Assembly (NCBI RefSeq): GCF_900129495.1
Contig: NZ_FQVX01000001.1
Location: 1-64,000 of the forward strand
Origin: Geodermatophilus nigrescens
Lineage (GTDB): Bacteria > Actinomycetota > Actinomycetes > Mycobacteriales > Geodermatophilaceae
DNA: 64,000 bases
Direction of reading: 5' to 3'
Shown: one piece after another, positions 54,681-63,654 of the stretch
Numbering within the stretch: the first letter of the stretch is position 1
How the letters are laid out: every line of letters begins with the position of its first letter
Notes under the pieces: generated by a model
What the model saw: only the letters and a program-made list of their open reading frames with translations
The model's database searches: none
Told to the model about the DNA's origin: nothing
Position numbers and translations under genes: made by a program

Positions 54681-55903
54681 GACTCGTCCCGCCACACGGG
54701 GCACGACATGCACCGCGGGCCGCCGCGGCCGCTGCCGAGCTCGGACCCCGCGATCCGGACCACCTCGATGCCGGCCGCCTCCAGCGCGGCGTTGGTGACG
54801 GTGTTGCGCTCGTAGGCCACGGCCAGCCGCGGCGCGAGCGCCAGGGTGTTGTTGCCGTCGTCCCACTGCTCGCGCTCGGCGGTGACCGGGTCCAGGCCGG
54901 TGTCGATCACCCGGAGCCGGTCGATGCCCATGGCCTGCGCCGCGGCGACGACGAACGGCTGCGGGCCGCGCACCACCAGGTCGCTGGTGTCGTCGTCGTC
55001 CGGCGTCTCCTCGGCGGTGACCGTCCAGGCGACCAGCGAGTCGGCGACGGCGGGGTACATGACCATCGCGTCGACGTCGACCATCGTGGCGATCGTGTCC
55101 AGGTGCATCGTCGCCCGTTCCTGGGCGATCGGGACGACGAGCACGGTGTGCGCCAGCCCGCGGGCGAACACCCGGCGGGCCAGCCGCTCCGCGCCCCCCG
55201 GCGTCGTCCGCTCGCCCACGCCGACGGCGAGCACGCCCCGGGCGAGCAGCAGCACGTCGCCGCCCTCCAGGTGCTCCAGCGAGGCGTCGTAGAGCTGGCC
55301 GGTGCCGGCGAAGCGCGGGTGGTGGGTGGCGATCGCCCGGGTGATCGAGCTCTCCCGGTGCCGCGCGGGCATGGCCAGCGACGTGATGGCCACCTGGTCG
55401 CCCACCCACACCGACGAGTCGCGGGTGAACAGCAGGTTGGGCAGCGGCGGGACGACGAAGTCGCCGCGGTCCATGAGCTCGTAGGCCAGCCCGCGCCCGC
55501 CGCGCAGCTCGTCGTGCGCGAGGCCGGCCATCAGGGTGGCGGCGAGGTCGTCGGACGCGAGGCCGGCCAGGTGCGCGGTGGTGGCGCGCTTCAGGGTGGC
55601 GCCCAGCCGCGGGTCGTCGACGGCGGCCGCCACCAGCTCCTCGCGCGCGGCGGGCACCTCCAGCACCTCGGCCAGCAGCCGGCCGAGGTAGAGCACCTCG
55701 ACGTCGCGTGCGGTGAGCGCCGCGGCGAACGCGTCGTGCTCCTCCTGCGCGCGGGCCACCCACGGCACGCCGTCGAAGAGCAGCTGGTCGTTGTTGCGCG
55801 GGGTCAGCCGGCGCAGCTCGGCGCCCGGCCGGTGCAGCACGACGGTGCGCAGCCGGCCGACCTCGCTGGTCGCGCCGAGGGACGGGGAGGCTCCGGGAGT
55901 CAC
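54677..55903 (-). CDS. arcA: Arginine deiminase
   Basis: This 408-residue guanidino-modifying enzyme has [53 protein letters not shown] and the C-terminal [11 protein letters not shown] that carries the nucleophilic Cys. It converts arginine to citrulline and ammonia. No arcB, arcC or arcD follows, so this is not a classical energy-yielding ADI operon. The start is uncertain: GTG at 55903 fits the family length, while GTGs at 55924 and 55945 are in frame. No ribosome-binding site is clear. Confidence 0.93.
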   Translation of the reverse strand: MTPGASPSLGATSEVGRLRTVVLHRPGAELRRLTPRNNDQLLFDGVPWVARAQEEHDAFAAALTARDVEVLYLGRLLAEVLEVPAAREELVAAAVDDPRLGATLKRATTAHLAGLASDDLAATLMAGLAHDELRGGRGLAYELMDRGDFVVPPLPNLLFTRDSSVWVGDQVAITSLAMPARHRESSITRAIATHHPRFAGTGQLYDASLEHLEGGDVLLLARGVLAVGVGERTTPGGAERLARRVFARGLAHTVLVVPIAQERATMHLDTIATMVDVDAMVMYPAVADSLVAWTVTAEETPDDDDTSDLVVRGPQPFVVAAAQAMGIDRLRVIDTGLDPVTAEREQWDDGNNTLALAPRLAVAYERNTVTNAALEAAGIEVVRIAGSELGSGRGGPRCMSCPVWRDES

Positions 55904-55965
55904 GGGGGGAGAGGCTGGCACAGTGGCCGGGCCGTCGCACGGCACCCACCCAGAGGAGGCACCGC

Positions 55966-56733
55966 GTGGACCTGTTCGACCTCACCGGGAAGGTCGCCGT
56001 CGTCACCGGCGGCACCCGCGGCATCGGCCTGATGATGGCCCGCGGGCTGCTCCAGGCGGGCGCGTCGGTCTACGTCAGCTCCCGCAAGCCGGAGGCCGGC
56101 GACGAGGCGGTGGCCGAGCTGTCGGCGTTCGGGCGGGTCGAGTCGATCCCCGCCGACATCAGCACCGAGGCCGAGTGCGTCCGGCTGGCCGAGGAGGTCG
56201 GTCGGCGCGAGGAGCGGGTGCACGTGCTGGTCAACAACGCCGGCGCCACCTGGGGCGAGCCGCTGGAGACCTTCCCCGCCTCGGCGTGGGACAAGGTCCT
56301 CGACCTCAACGTGAAGGCGCCGTTCTTCCTCACCCGGGCGATGCTGCCGCTGCTGGAGGCCGCGGCCACCGACGACGACCCGGCCCGCGTGGTCAACGTC
56401 GGCAGCATCGACGGGCTGCACGTGCCGGTGCTGCCGACCTACTCGTACTCCTCCAGCAAGGCCGCGGTGCACCAGCTCACCCGGCACCTGGCCAAGGAGC
56501 TCGGGCCGCGGCGGATCACCGTCAACGCCGTCGCCCCGGGCCCGTTCGAGTCGAAGATGATGGCCGCGACGCTGGCCGCCCGCGGCGACGAGATCGCCGC
56601 CAGCTCGCCGCTGGGCCGCATCGGGCGACCCGACGACATGGCCGGCGTCGTCGTCTACCTGGCCAGCCGGGCCGGGGCGTACGTGACCGGCGCCGTCCTC
56701 CCCGTCGACGGCGGCCGCGCGACCACCCTCTGA
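55966..56733 (+). CDS. Short-chain dehydrogenase/reductase
   Basis: This 255-residue classical SDR has [17 protein letters not shown] (cofactor loop), NNAGATWG, the catalytic Ser in NVGSIDGLH and Tyr-x-x-x-Lys in [10 protein letters not shown], and the PG-x-F segment. FabG-like or gluconate 5-dehydrogenase-like activities are possible, and the substrate is unknown. GAGGAGG precedes the GTG. Its stop touches the stop of the convergent BTAD regulator (TGATCA). Confidence 0.92.
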   Translation: MDLFDLTGKVAVVTGGTRGIGLMMARGLLQAGASVYVSSRKPEAGDEAVAELSAFGRVESIPADISTEAECVRLAEEVGRREERVHVLVNNAGATWGEPLETFPASAWDKVLDLNVKAPFFLTRAMLPLLEAAATDDDPARVVNVGSIDGLHVPVLPTYSYSSSKAAVHQLTRHLAKELGPRRITVNAVAPGPFESKMMAATLAARGDEIAASSPLGRIGRPDDMAGVVVYLASRAGAYVTGAVLPVDGGRATTL

Positions 56734-59700
56734 TCAGGCCGGGCGCCCCCGCGCCGGTTCGTCCCGGGCCGCGCGGGGGAGCGGGGGAGCCGTCCGGTCG
56801 GTCCGGCGGCGCCGCGGCGGCCGGTGCGCGCCCTCGGCCGGCACCCGCTCCAGGTGCGACTCCGCCAGCGCCACCTGGTGCGGCGAGCCGACCCGGCGGC
56901 CCTGCTCGCGGGCGCCGGTCCACCAGTCGCGCGCGGCCACGGTGTCGCCGGTCTGCTCGGCGATCCGGCCGAGCAGCTCGTCGTAGGCGCCGAGGCTGAA
57001 CGCCGGCGTCCCGAGCACCGCCTGCCGGCCGCGGAAGGGCAGCAGCGCGACGGTGGCCATGGTGATCTCGGCCTCGTCGCCGAGGTGCAGCGCGGCCTCG
57101 GCCTGCAGCAGCGTGGCGACGTCGCTGGCCCAGTCGCGGATCTGGGTGCGGCCCCAGCGGGCGCGCAGCCGCCGGGCCTCGACCAGGTCGCCGGACTCCG
57201 CGGCGGCCACCACGGCCATGAGCTGCAGCAGCGGGTTGCCCTCGTCGCCGGTTTCCACGAGCAGGCCGATCGCCTCGGGCAGCCGGCCGTCGCCCCGGCG
57301 CAGCGCGAACTGGTGCGCGGCGTAGGCGTGCCGCGAGTGCGGCGTCACCCGGCGGTAGAGCTCGTGCGCCTCGGTCGTCAGCTCCTCGGCGCGCGCGGCG
57401 TCGCCGGCGAGCCACGAGGCGCCGGCCTGCTGCCACAGCACGTGCGGGCGCACCTCGGGCCCCGACAGCGAGAACGCCAGCCGGCGCCCGGCCTCCAGGT
57501 CGGCCTCGAAGCCGGCGCGGTCGGTGAGGTGCAGCCGGATCGCCGCGCGGTGCAGCCGGGCGTAGAACTCGGTGCGCCGCGGCAGCCCCCGGCCGGCCAG
57601 GGCCAGCGCCTCATCGGTGGCGGCCAGCCGCAGCTCGGCGGCGCCGGGGCGGCCCCACACCGCGAGCGAGAAGTTGTTCAGCGTCCGGCCCAGCAGCTCC
57701 GGGTCGCCGACGCCGCGGGCCAGGGTCACCGCCCGCTCGGCGTACCGCACGCCGCGCTGCAGGTCCTCGCTGAAGGCGAGCTCCACGCCGAGGGTGCCGA
57801 GCAGGCGGGCGGTCAGCCGGTCCCGCTCGGCGTCGGTGGCCTCCGGCGCGATCTCGTCGGAGTGCTCGAGCAGGTCCTCCAGCAGTGCCACCATCTCGCC
57901 GTCGACGACGCCGTGCGGGCGCCAGTTCCACAGCGTGACCTCGCCCCAGACCGCGGCCGACTCGAGCATGCAGCGCCGGTCGCCGAGCTCGCGGGCCAGC
58001 GCCAGCGCCTCGCCCACCACCTCGTGGGCCTCGGTGCGCTGGCCGCTGCGCAGCAGGTCGTTGCCGAGCGCGGTGAGCAGGTCGTGCCGGGTGCGGGTGG
58101 CGTCGGGCGCCGAGGGGTCGAGCAACCGCAGCGCCCGGCGCGTGTGCAGCGCGGCCTCGCCGTCGGCCAGCCGGGCCCGCGCGATCCCGGCCGCCACCGA
58201 CGACCAGCGCAGCCCGGACGCCGGCCCGACGACGGGCGCGGCCTCGACGAAGTGGTGCGCCAGCCGCTCGGCCAGCGCGTCGTCGGCCCGGCCGCCGGGC
58301 GCCCGCTGCTCCAGGGCGGCCCCCAGCCGGGCGTGCAGCTGGGCGCGGCGCAGCGCCGGCAGGTCGTCGGCGAGCACCTCCTGCACCAGCGCGTGGGTGA
58401 ACCGCCAGCTCCACGGCGCGGACCCCTCGCCGACCAGGCCGACGGCGGCCGCGGCGTCCAGCGCGGCGAGCGCGGCCTCGGCGTCCTCCCCGGCGGCGCG
58501 CAGCAGGTCCAGCGTCACCTCGCGCCCGGCGACCGCGGCCAGCTCGAGCACCGGCCGGGCACCGGCGGGCAGCCGCGACAGCCGGGTGCGCAGCACCTCG
58601 ACCACCGACGGCGGCACCGGGACGCGGGCCAGCGAGAGGTCGCGGGCGCCGCGCATCCACCGGGTCAGCTCGACGACGAAGAACGGGTTGCCCGCGGTGC
58701 GGTCGTGCACGGTGGCGGCGAGGCGGGCGTCGCCGGCGCGGCCGAGCTGCGCGGTGAGCAGCGAGGCGACGTCGTCGGGGGCCAGGCCGCCGAGCGCGAG
58801 GGTGGTGGCGGCGGGCTCGCGGGCCAGCCGGGCCAGGCAGTCGGTGACCGCCTCGGGCAGGTCCTCCCCGACGCTGCGCACGGTCACCACGACCAGCAGC
58901 GGCACCCGCGGCAGGTGGCGGGCCAGCAGGCCGAGCAGCTGCACCGAGGTGGCGTCGGCGCCCTGCAGGTCGTCGAGGACGACGAGCACCGGGCGGGCCG
59001 CGGCGGCCGCCGCCAGCCGCGCGCGCAGCGCCTGGAACAGCCGGAACCGGGCGGCGTCGGCGTCGTCGTCGCCGTCGGTCGGGTCCGGCGGCTCCTGGTC
59101 CAGCTGCTCGAGCACCTGGGTCCACGGCCACAGCGGGGGCGCGCCGGCGTCGTCGGCGCAGCGGCTCTCGGCCACCGCCCACCCCGCGGCCCGGCTCATC
59201 GCGGCGACCGCCTCGGCCAGCCGGGTCTTGCCGATGCCCGCCTCGCCGCCCAGCACGACGACGGCGGGGCGCCCGGCCGCGGCGGACTCGGCGACCGCGC
59301 GCAGCCGCGCCAGCTCCTCCTGCCGGCCGACCAGCCCGTCGTCGGCCGGGGGAGCCAGCGGGGCCGGCGCGGGCGGCGGCGGGGGCACGACGGTGAGCGC
59401 GGGGCGGGCGCGGCGGGCGAGGGCCGGGTCCTGCCGCAGCACGGCCCGCTCGAGCTCGCGCAGCTCGGGGCCGGGGTCGATGCCGAGCTCCTCGCGCAGC
59501 AGCTCGGTGCAGCGCCGCAGCGCGTCGAGGGCGTCGGCCTGCCGGTCGGCGGCGTACAGGGCGGTGACCAGCCGGGCCCACAGCCGCTCGCGCAGCGGGT
59601 GCTCGGCGACCAGGCGCTCGAGGTCGCTGACGGCGGCGTCGGCGCGGCCGGCGGCGAGCAGGGCGTCGCAGCGGCGCTCCCGCGCGCGGACGTGCAGCTC

Positions 59701-60174
59701 GGTCAGCCGGTGCCGGTCGGCCGCGCCGGGGCCCTCGCCCAGCTCCGGCAGCGGCTCGCCGCGCCAGAGGTCCAGCGCCCGCTCGAGCGCGGCGACGGCG
59801 GCGGCCGGGTCGGTGTCGGCGGCGCGGTCGCCGTCCTCGACGAGCCGGGCGAAGCGCAGGCTGTCGAGGTCCTCGGGGCCGACGTCGATCCGGTAGCCCG
59901 GCGCGCGGGTGAGCAGCACCTTCGCCGGCTCGCGCGGCCCCCGCTCGGGCTCGAGCACCCGCCGCAGGTGGGAGACGTAGGCCTGCAGGGTGCCGGTCAC
60001 GGTGGGCGGCGGCTGCTCTCCCCAGAGCGCCTCGACGATGCGGTCGACGGCGACCACCCGCCCGGCCTCGGCGAGCAGCAGCGCCAGCAGCGCCCGGGGC
60101 TTGGCGCCGCCCACGTCGACCGGCCGCCCGTCGGGACCGGTGACCTCGAGGGGGCCGAGGACGCGGTACCGCAC
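56734..60174 (-). CDS. Second large AfsR/SARP-type regulator with BTAD and AAA ATPase
   Basis: This 1146-residue paralogue has the same architecture as the regulator at 27.3-30.5 kb: winged helix (1-95), BTAD (about 100-250), a Pro-rich linker, an ATPase with Walker A GGEAGIGKT at 309-317 and Walker B VLVVLDDLQGAD at 396-407, then TPR-like repeats. The Trp usually found after DDLQ is Gly here. There is no LuxR domain. GACGAT lies 8 bases before the GTG on the minus strand. It is divergent from the flavoprotein oxidase gene, which is a likely target. Confidence 0.9.
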   Translation of the reverse strand: MRYRVLGPLEVTGPDGRPVDVGGAKPRALLALLLAEAGRVVAVDRIVEALWGEQPPPTVTGTLQAYVSHLRRVLEPERGPREPAKVLLTRAPGYRIDVGPEDLDSLRFARLVEDGDRAADTDPAAAVAALERALDLWRGEPLPELGEGPGAADRHRLTELHVRARERRCDALLAAGRADAAVSDLERLVAEHPLRERLWARLVTALYAADRQADALDALRRCTELLREELGIDPGPELRELERAVLRQDPALARRARPALTVVPPPPPAPAPLAPPADDGLVGRQEELARLRAVAESAAAGRPAVVVLGGEAGIGKTRLAEAVAAMSRAAGWAVAESRCADDAGAPPLWPWTQVLEQLDQEPPDPTDGDDDADAARFRLFQALRARLAAAAAARPVLVVLDDLQGADATSVQLLGLLARHLPRVPLLVVVTVRSVGEDLPEAVTDCLARLAREPAATTLALGGLAPDDVASLLTAQLGRAGDARLAATVHDRTAGNPFFVVELTRWMRGARDLSLARVPVPPSVVEVLRTRLSRLPAGARPVLELAAVAGREVTLDLLRAAGEDAEAALAALDAAAAVGLVGEGSAPWSWRFTHALVQEVLADDLPALRRAQLHARLGAALEQRAPGGRADDALAERLAHHFVEAAPVVGPASGLRWSSVAAGIARARLADGEAALHTRRALRLLDPSAPDATRTRHDLLTALGNDLLRSGQRTEAHEVVGEALALARELGDRRCMLESAAVWGEVTLWNWRPHGVVDGEMVALLEDLLEHSDEIAPEATDAERDRLTARLLGTLGVELAFSEDLQRGVRYAERAVTLARGVGDPELLGRTLNNFSLAVWGRPGAAELRLAATDEALALAGRGLPRRTEFYARLHRAAIRLHLTDRAGFEADLEAGRRLAFSLSGPEVRPHVLWQQAGASWLAGDAARAEELTTEAHELYRRVTPHSRHAYAAHQFALRRGDGRLPEAIGLLVETGDEGNPLLQLMAVVAAAESGDLVEARRLRARWGRTQIRDWASDVATLLQAEAALHLGDEAEITMATVALLPFRGRQAVLGTPAFSLGAYDELLGRIAEQTGDTVAARDWWTGAREQGRRVGSPHQVALAESHLERVPAEGAHRPPRRRRTDRTAPPLPRAARDEPARGRPA

Positions 60175-60315
60175 GACGCGGGATCGTCCCAGGTTCGGAG
60201 CCGGAACGGGAGGGGTCCGCTCCTCTCAAGTCGCGCGCAAGTGGCGGTCAAGGCGGCGTCGCCAGGGTCGTCCCCGACCCGACCCCCGCTGCTCCGGACC
60301 CCCGAGGAACCCGCC

Positions 60316-61731
60316 ATGACCCTGCCCGAGGTCGCCTCCCGCCCGCTCCCGCCGCCCACCGCCGTCGACGACCTCCGCCTGGAGGTCCGCGGCCCCGTCC
60401 TCGCCGCTGGCGACGAGGGGCTGGCCGCGGAGGTGGCCACCTGGAACACCGCGGTCACCCACACGCCCGCGGTGGCCGTCGGGGCGGTGTGCGCCGCCGA
60501 CGTCGTGGCCGCCGTCCGGTTCGCCACCGCGCACGGCCTGCCGGTCGCCGTCCAGGCCACCGGGCACGGGCCGGTCCGCAACGCCGACGGCGCCGTGCTG
60601 GTGACCACCTCGCGCATGCAGGGCGTACGGGTCGACCCCGAGCGGCGGACCGCGCGCGTCGAGGCCGGGGTCAAGTGGGCCACGGTGCTCGCGGCCGCCG
60701 CGCCGCACGGCCTGGTCGGGCTCTGCGGCTCGTCGTCCGACGTCGGCGTCGTCGGCTACACCCTCGGCGGGGGCATCGGCCCGCTCGGCCGCCGTTTCGG
60801 CGCCGCCGCCGACTCCGTGCTGGAGATCGAGATGGTCACCGCCGACGGCGAGCTGCGCACCGTCACCGCCGAGTCCGACCCGGAGCTGTTCTGGGCGGTG
60901 CGGGGCGGCAAGGGCAGCTTCGGCATCGTGACCGCGCTGGAGTTCCGGCTGTACGCGGTGCCGGCGCTGGTCGGCGGCGGCCTGTTCTTCGCCGGCCGCG
61001 ACGCCGCCTCGGTCCTGCACGCCTTCCGCACCTGGGCGCCGACCCTGCCGGAGGAGGCGAGCACGTCGGTGGCCGTGCTGCGGCTGCCGCCCCTGGAGTT
61101 CCTGCCGCCGCCGCTGCGCGGGCAGACGGTGGTGCACCTGCGCTTCCTGTACGCCGGTGACGACCCCGCGGCCGCCGCGGCCCTCGTCGAGCCGATGCGC
61201 GGCACCGGCGAGGTCCTGCTCGGCGGCATCGAGCCGCTGCCGCCGACCGCGCTGGACGCCGTCCACATGGACCCGACCGACCCGATGCCCGGCTGGGAGA
61301 AGGGCGTGCTGCTGTCGGACCTGACGGAGGAGACGGTCGACGCGCTGCTCGTCGCGGCGGGCCCGCAGGTCGAGGTGCCGCTGGCGATGGTCGAGGTGCG
61401 CCAGCTCGGCGGGGCGCTCGGCCGGCCGGGCGAGGCGCCGAGCGCGGTGTCCGGGCGCGGGGCGCCGTGGTCGGCGTTCGTGATCGGCCCGATGGTGCCG
61501 GGGCTGACCGAGGTGGTGCCGATGGTGGGCCGGGGCGTGCTGGCCGCGCTCGGGCCGTGGACGGCGCCCGGCGCGCTGCTCAACTTCATCGGCGACGTCG
61601 ACGGTCCGGCCGGCGTGCTGGCGGCGTGGGACGCGGAGACGGGGGAGCGGCTGCTCGCCGTCAAGCGCGCGGTCGACCCGGGGGACGTCTTCTCCGGGGG
61701 GCACGCCCTGCGCGGGGGCTCCGGTGCCTGA
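60316..61731 (+). CDS. FAD-linked oxidase, berberine-bridge-enzyme-like
   Basis: This 471-residue protein has the PCMH-type FAD domain with VAVQATGHGPVRNADG (the His of GH could bind FAD covalently), SSDVGVVGYTLGGGIGPLGRRFG and FWAVRGGKGSFGIVT. The C-terminal BBE segment ends VDPGDVFSGGHAL. The Cys that gives a second covalent link in bicovalent members is absent at the SSDVG loop. The substrate is probably a secondary metabolite or sugar. GAGGAA precedes the ATG. Confidence 0.9.
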   Translation: MTLPEVASRPLPPPTAVDDLRLEVRGPVLAAGDEGLAAEVATWNTAVTHTPAVAVGAVCAADVVAAVRFATAHGLPVAVQATGHGPVRNADGAVLVTTSRMQGVRVDPERRTARVEAGVKWATVLAAAAPHGLVGLCGSSSDVGVVGYTLGGGIGPLGRRFGAAADSVLEIEMVTADGELRTVTAESDPELFWAVRGGKGSFGIVTALEFRLYAVPALVGGGLFFAGRDAASVLHAFRTWAPTLPEEASTSVAVLRLPPLEFLPPPLRGQTVVHLRFLYAGDDPAAAAALVEPMRGTGEVLLGGIEPLPPTALDAVHMDPTDPMPGWEKGVLLSDLTEETVDALLVAAGPQVEVPLAMVEVRQLGGALGRPGEAPSAVSGRGAPWSAFVIGPMVPGLTEVVPMVGRGVLAALGPWTAPGALLNFIGDVDGPAGVLAAWDAETGERLLAVKRAVDPGDVFSGGHALRGGSGA

Positions 61732-61819
61732 GCGCGCGCCCCGGCTGCCCCGGTCGCTGCGCCGCCGCGGCGGGATCCCGCCGTCGGTGCCGCCGCCGGG
61801 CTGGACCCCGCCCGCATGA
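61724..61819 (+). CDS. Possible 31-residue Pro/Arg-rich peptide
   Basis: A GTG at 61724 overlaps the oxidase stop in another frame. It opens a 31-codon frame encoding a basic then proline-rich peptide (RRRGGIPPSVPPPGWTPP near the end). The overlap suggests re-initiation after the oxidase, but there is no independent evidence of translation. I do not recognise it. Confidence 0.3.
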   Translation: MPERAPRLPRSLRRRGGIPPSVPPPGWTPPA

Positions 61820-61827
61820 CCAGGTGA

Positions 61828-61902
61828 CCTGATCGTGCTGCGTCCTGGCTCACCTCCGGCGGTGAGCCAGGACGCGCTGCGGTGAGCCCGGCTGATCGTG
61901 CG
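61828..61902. repeat. Dispersed palindrome, family B, second site
   Basis: GCGTCCTGGCTCACC (61840-61854) pairs perfectly with GGTGAGCCAGGACGC (61861-61875) around a 6-base loop. It is flanked by CCTGATCGTGC (61828-61838) and GCTGATCGTGC (61892-61902). The same modules form the array at 38.0 kb. It separates two convergent genes. Confidence 0.85.
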
Positions 61903-61905
61903 GGG

Positions 61906-63612
61906 TCAGTCCGGCAGCAGGACGCCGGGGTTGCAGACGCCGCGCGGGTCCAGCCGCTGCTTGACCGCGCGCAGCACGTCGACGCCGAGGGGGCCGACCT
62001 CCCGCTCCAGCCAGGGGCGGTGGTCGGCCCCGACGGCGTGGTGGTGGGTGAGCGTGCCGCCGGCGGCCAGCAGCGCGTCGGTGGCCGCCCGCTTGGCGCC
62101 GAGCCACTGCTGCAGCGGCAGGCCGTCGTCGCGGTCGGCGAGCACGGTGACGTAGAGGGACGCGCCGGTGGCGTAGCCGTGCGAGACGTGGCTCATCACC
62201 AGCGGCTGCCGCCCCGGCGCGCCGAGCGACTCGCGCAGCGCCCGCCGGACGGCGTCGTACACCGCGGGCAGCGCGCTCCAGGTGGCCGCCGTCTCCAGCG
62301 TCTCCACCAGGAGCCCCGCGTCCATGAGCCGGTCGCGCAGGTAGGGCGCGGCGAAGCGGTGCCGGCGCCACGACTCGCCCACCCGCCGGCCCACGCGGGC
62401 CGCGCCGTGCTCGCGCAGCACCCCGACCGCCGCGCGCCGGCGGGCGCGCACCAGCGGCGGCAGCCCCTCCCAGCCGACGACCAGCAGGCACCCCTCGGCG
62501 CGGCCGCGGGCCCGCAGCGCGCCGCGCAGCAGCCGCGCCCCGGCGCCGCCGGCGTTGAGCAGGTTGGCCCGGGTCTCCTCGGGGTCGGACAGCCGGACGA
62601 CGTCGGGCAGCAGGTCGTGCCGGGCCAGCCGCTGCAGGCCGGCCAGCCCGTCCTCCCAGGTGCGGAACGACCAGCCCTCGTAGACGGCGGTCCGCGGGCG
62701 GGGGCGCACCCGCAGCCGTACCTCGGTGATCACGCCGAGCGCGCCCTCCGACCCGAGCGCGAGGCCCAGCAGGTCGGGTCCGGCCGCCGACGCCGGCGGG
62801 TGCCCGAGCTCCAGGACGCCCGACGGGGTGGCGAGGGTCAGGCCGGCCACGAGGTCGTCGAAGCGGCCCACGCCGGTGGACGCCTGCCCGGCCGAGCGGG
62901 TCGCCGCGTAGCCGCCGACCGTGGCGAACTCGAAGCTCTGCGGCAGGTGCCCGAGCGTCAGCCCGTGCTCCGCCAGCGCCTCCTCCAGGGCCGGCCCGCG
63001 CATGCCCGGGCCCACGGTGACCAGGGAGGACGCCACGTCGACGTCGGACACCGAGGCCATCCGGGACAGGTCGACCGACAGCGACGGGCGGTCGTCGGGG
63101 TCGACGCCGGCCAGCCCGCCGACCACGCTCGTGCCGCCGCCGAACGGCACGACGACGACGTCGCGCTCGCTGCACAGCGCCAGCAGCACCGCGGTCTCGG
63201 CGGTGCTCCCGGGCAGCGCGACGGCGTCGGGGGCGTCGGAGGCGTCGCCCCCGCGGCGGCGCAGCAGGTCCAGGTAGCTCTTGCCGCCCGCGCGGCGCAG
63301 CCGCGACTCGCGGTCGGTGCGCACGTGCTCCTCGCCGAGCAGGCCCGCCAGCGCGGCCCGCACGTCGTCGGGCAGCCGGGACGGCGCCAGCCGGATCTCG
63401 CCGACGGCGACCGGCGGGGTGGCGCGCGGCGTCCAGCCCAGCTCCCGGGCCAGGTGCCGGCGGGCCGCCTTCGGCAGCGGCAGCTCCGGGTCGCGGGTGA
63501 GCTCCAGCCCGCCGCCGGTCTCCTCCGCTCCCTCCCCGGCGTCGGCCACGGTGGCCACGCGGGAGCTGCCGGGCCCCCATCCCTGGATGGTCATCTCCGG
63601 CTGCTCGGGCAC
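61906..63612 (-). CDS. FAD-binding oxidase, alkyldihydroxyacetonephosphate synthase-like
   Basis: This 568-residue protein has a PCMH-type FAD domain (VVVVPFGGGTSVVGGL, GHLPQSFEFATVGGYAATRSAGQASTG) and the C-terminal GTLTHHHAVGADHRPWL with the His triad characteristic of ADPS. CNPGVLLP closes it. ADPS exchanges an acyl for an alkyl group on dihydroxyacetone phosphate, the step that forms ether lipids. Related D-lactate/glycolate dehydrogenases lack the HHH motif. It is divergent from glpD across about 15 bases. An ATG at 63594 is an alternative start. Confidence 0.88.
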   Translation of the reverse strand: MPEQPEMTIQGWGPGSSRVATVADAGEGAEETGGGLELTRDPELPLPKAARRHLARELGWTPRATPPVAVGEIRLAPSRLPDDVRAALAGLLGEEHVRTDRESRLRRAGGKSYLDLLRRRGGDASDAPDAVALPGSTAETAVLLALCSERDVVVVPFGGGTSVVGGLAGVDPDDRPSLSVDLSRMASVSDVDVASSLVTVGPGMRGPALEEALAEHGLTLGHLPQSFEFATVGGYAATRSAGQASTGVGRFDDLVAGLTLATPSGVLELGHPPASAAGPDLLGLALGSEGALGVITEVRLRVRPRPRTAVYEGWSFRTWEDGLAGLQRLARHDLLPDVVRLSDPEETRANLLNAGGAGARLLRGALRARGRAEGCLLVVGWEGLPPLVRARRRAAVGVLREHGAARVGRRVGESWRRHRFAAPYLRDRLMDAGLLVETLETAATWSALPAVYDAVRRALRESLGAPGRQPLVMSHVSHGYATGASLYVTVLADRDDGLPLQQWLGAKRAATDALLAAGGTLTHHHAVGADHRPWLEREVGPLGVDVLRAVKQRLDPRGVCNPGVLLPD

Positions 63613-63615
63613 GGC

Positions 63616-63621
63616 TACAGT
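63616..63621 (+). promoter_or_regulatory. Probable -10 hexamer ahead of the leader ORF and glpD
   Basis: TACAGT is followed by 6 bases and the GTG of a tiny leader frame at 63628. The same six bases lie just upstream of the divergent ADPS-like start at 63612. Confidence 0.45.
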
Positions 63622-63627
63622 CTGCCG

Positions 63628-63654
63628 GTGCTCCGCCCGGGACCCCGCACGTGA
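63628..63654 (+). CDS. Possible 8-residue leader peptide coupled to glpD
   Basis: GTG at 63628 opens a nine-codon frame (MLRPGPRT then TGA) whose stop shares GTGA with the glpD start at 63651. TACAGT lies 6 bases before it, so translation could begin leaderless on this mini-ORF and pass to glpD, which has no clear Shine-Dalgarno sequence of its own. It is too short to judge by codon usage. Confidence 0.35.
   Translation: MLRPGPRT

Noticed and set aside
54677-55903. Classical arginine deiminase energy pathway (arcABCD)
   Set aside because: Only arcA is present. The neighbouring genes encode a DHA2-type transporter and an M20 enzyme, and no ornithine carbamoyltransferase or carbamate kinase is encoded nearby.
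56824-61731. A 1635-codon open frame on the plus strand across the second BTAD regulator
   Set aside because: Only its last part (from 60316) is the real FAD oxidase. The rest is antisense to the regulator, gives low-complexity Arg/Gly/Ala-rich protein without motifs, and exists because stop codons are rare at this GC content.
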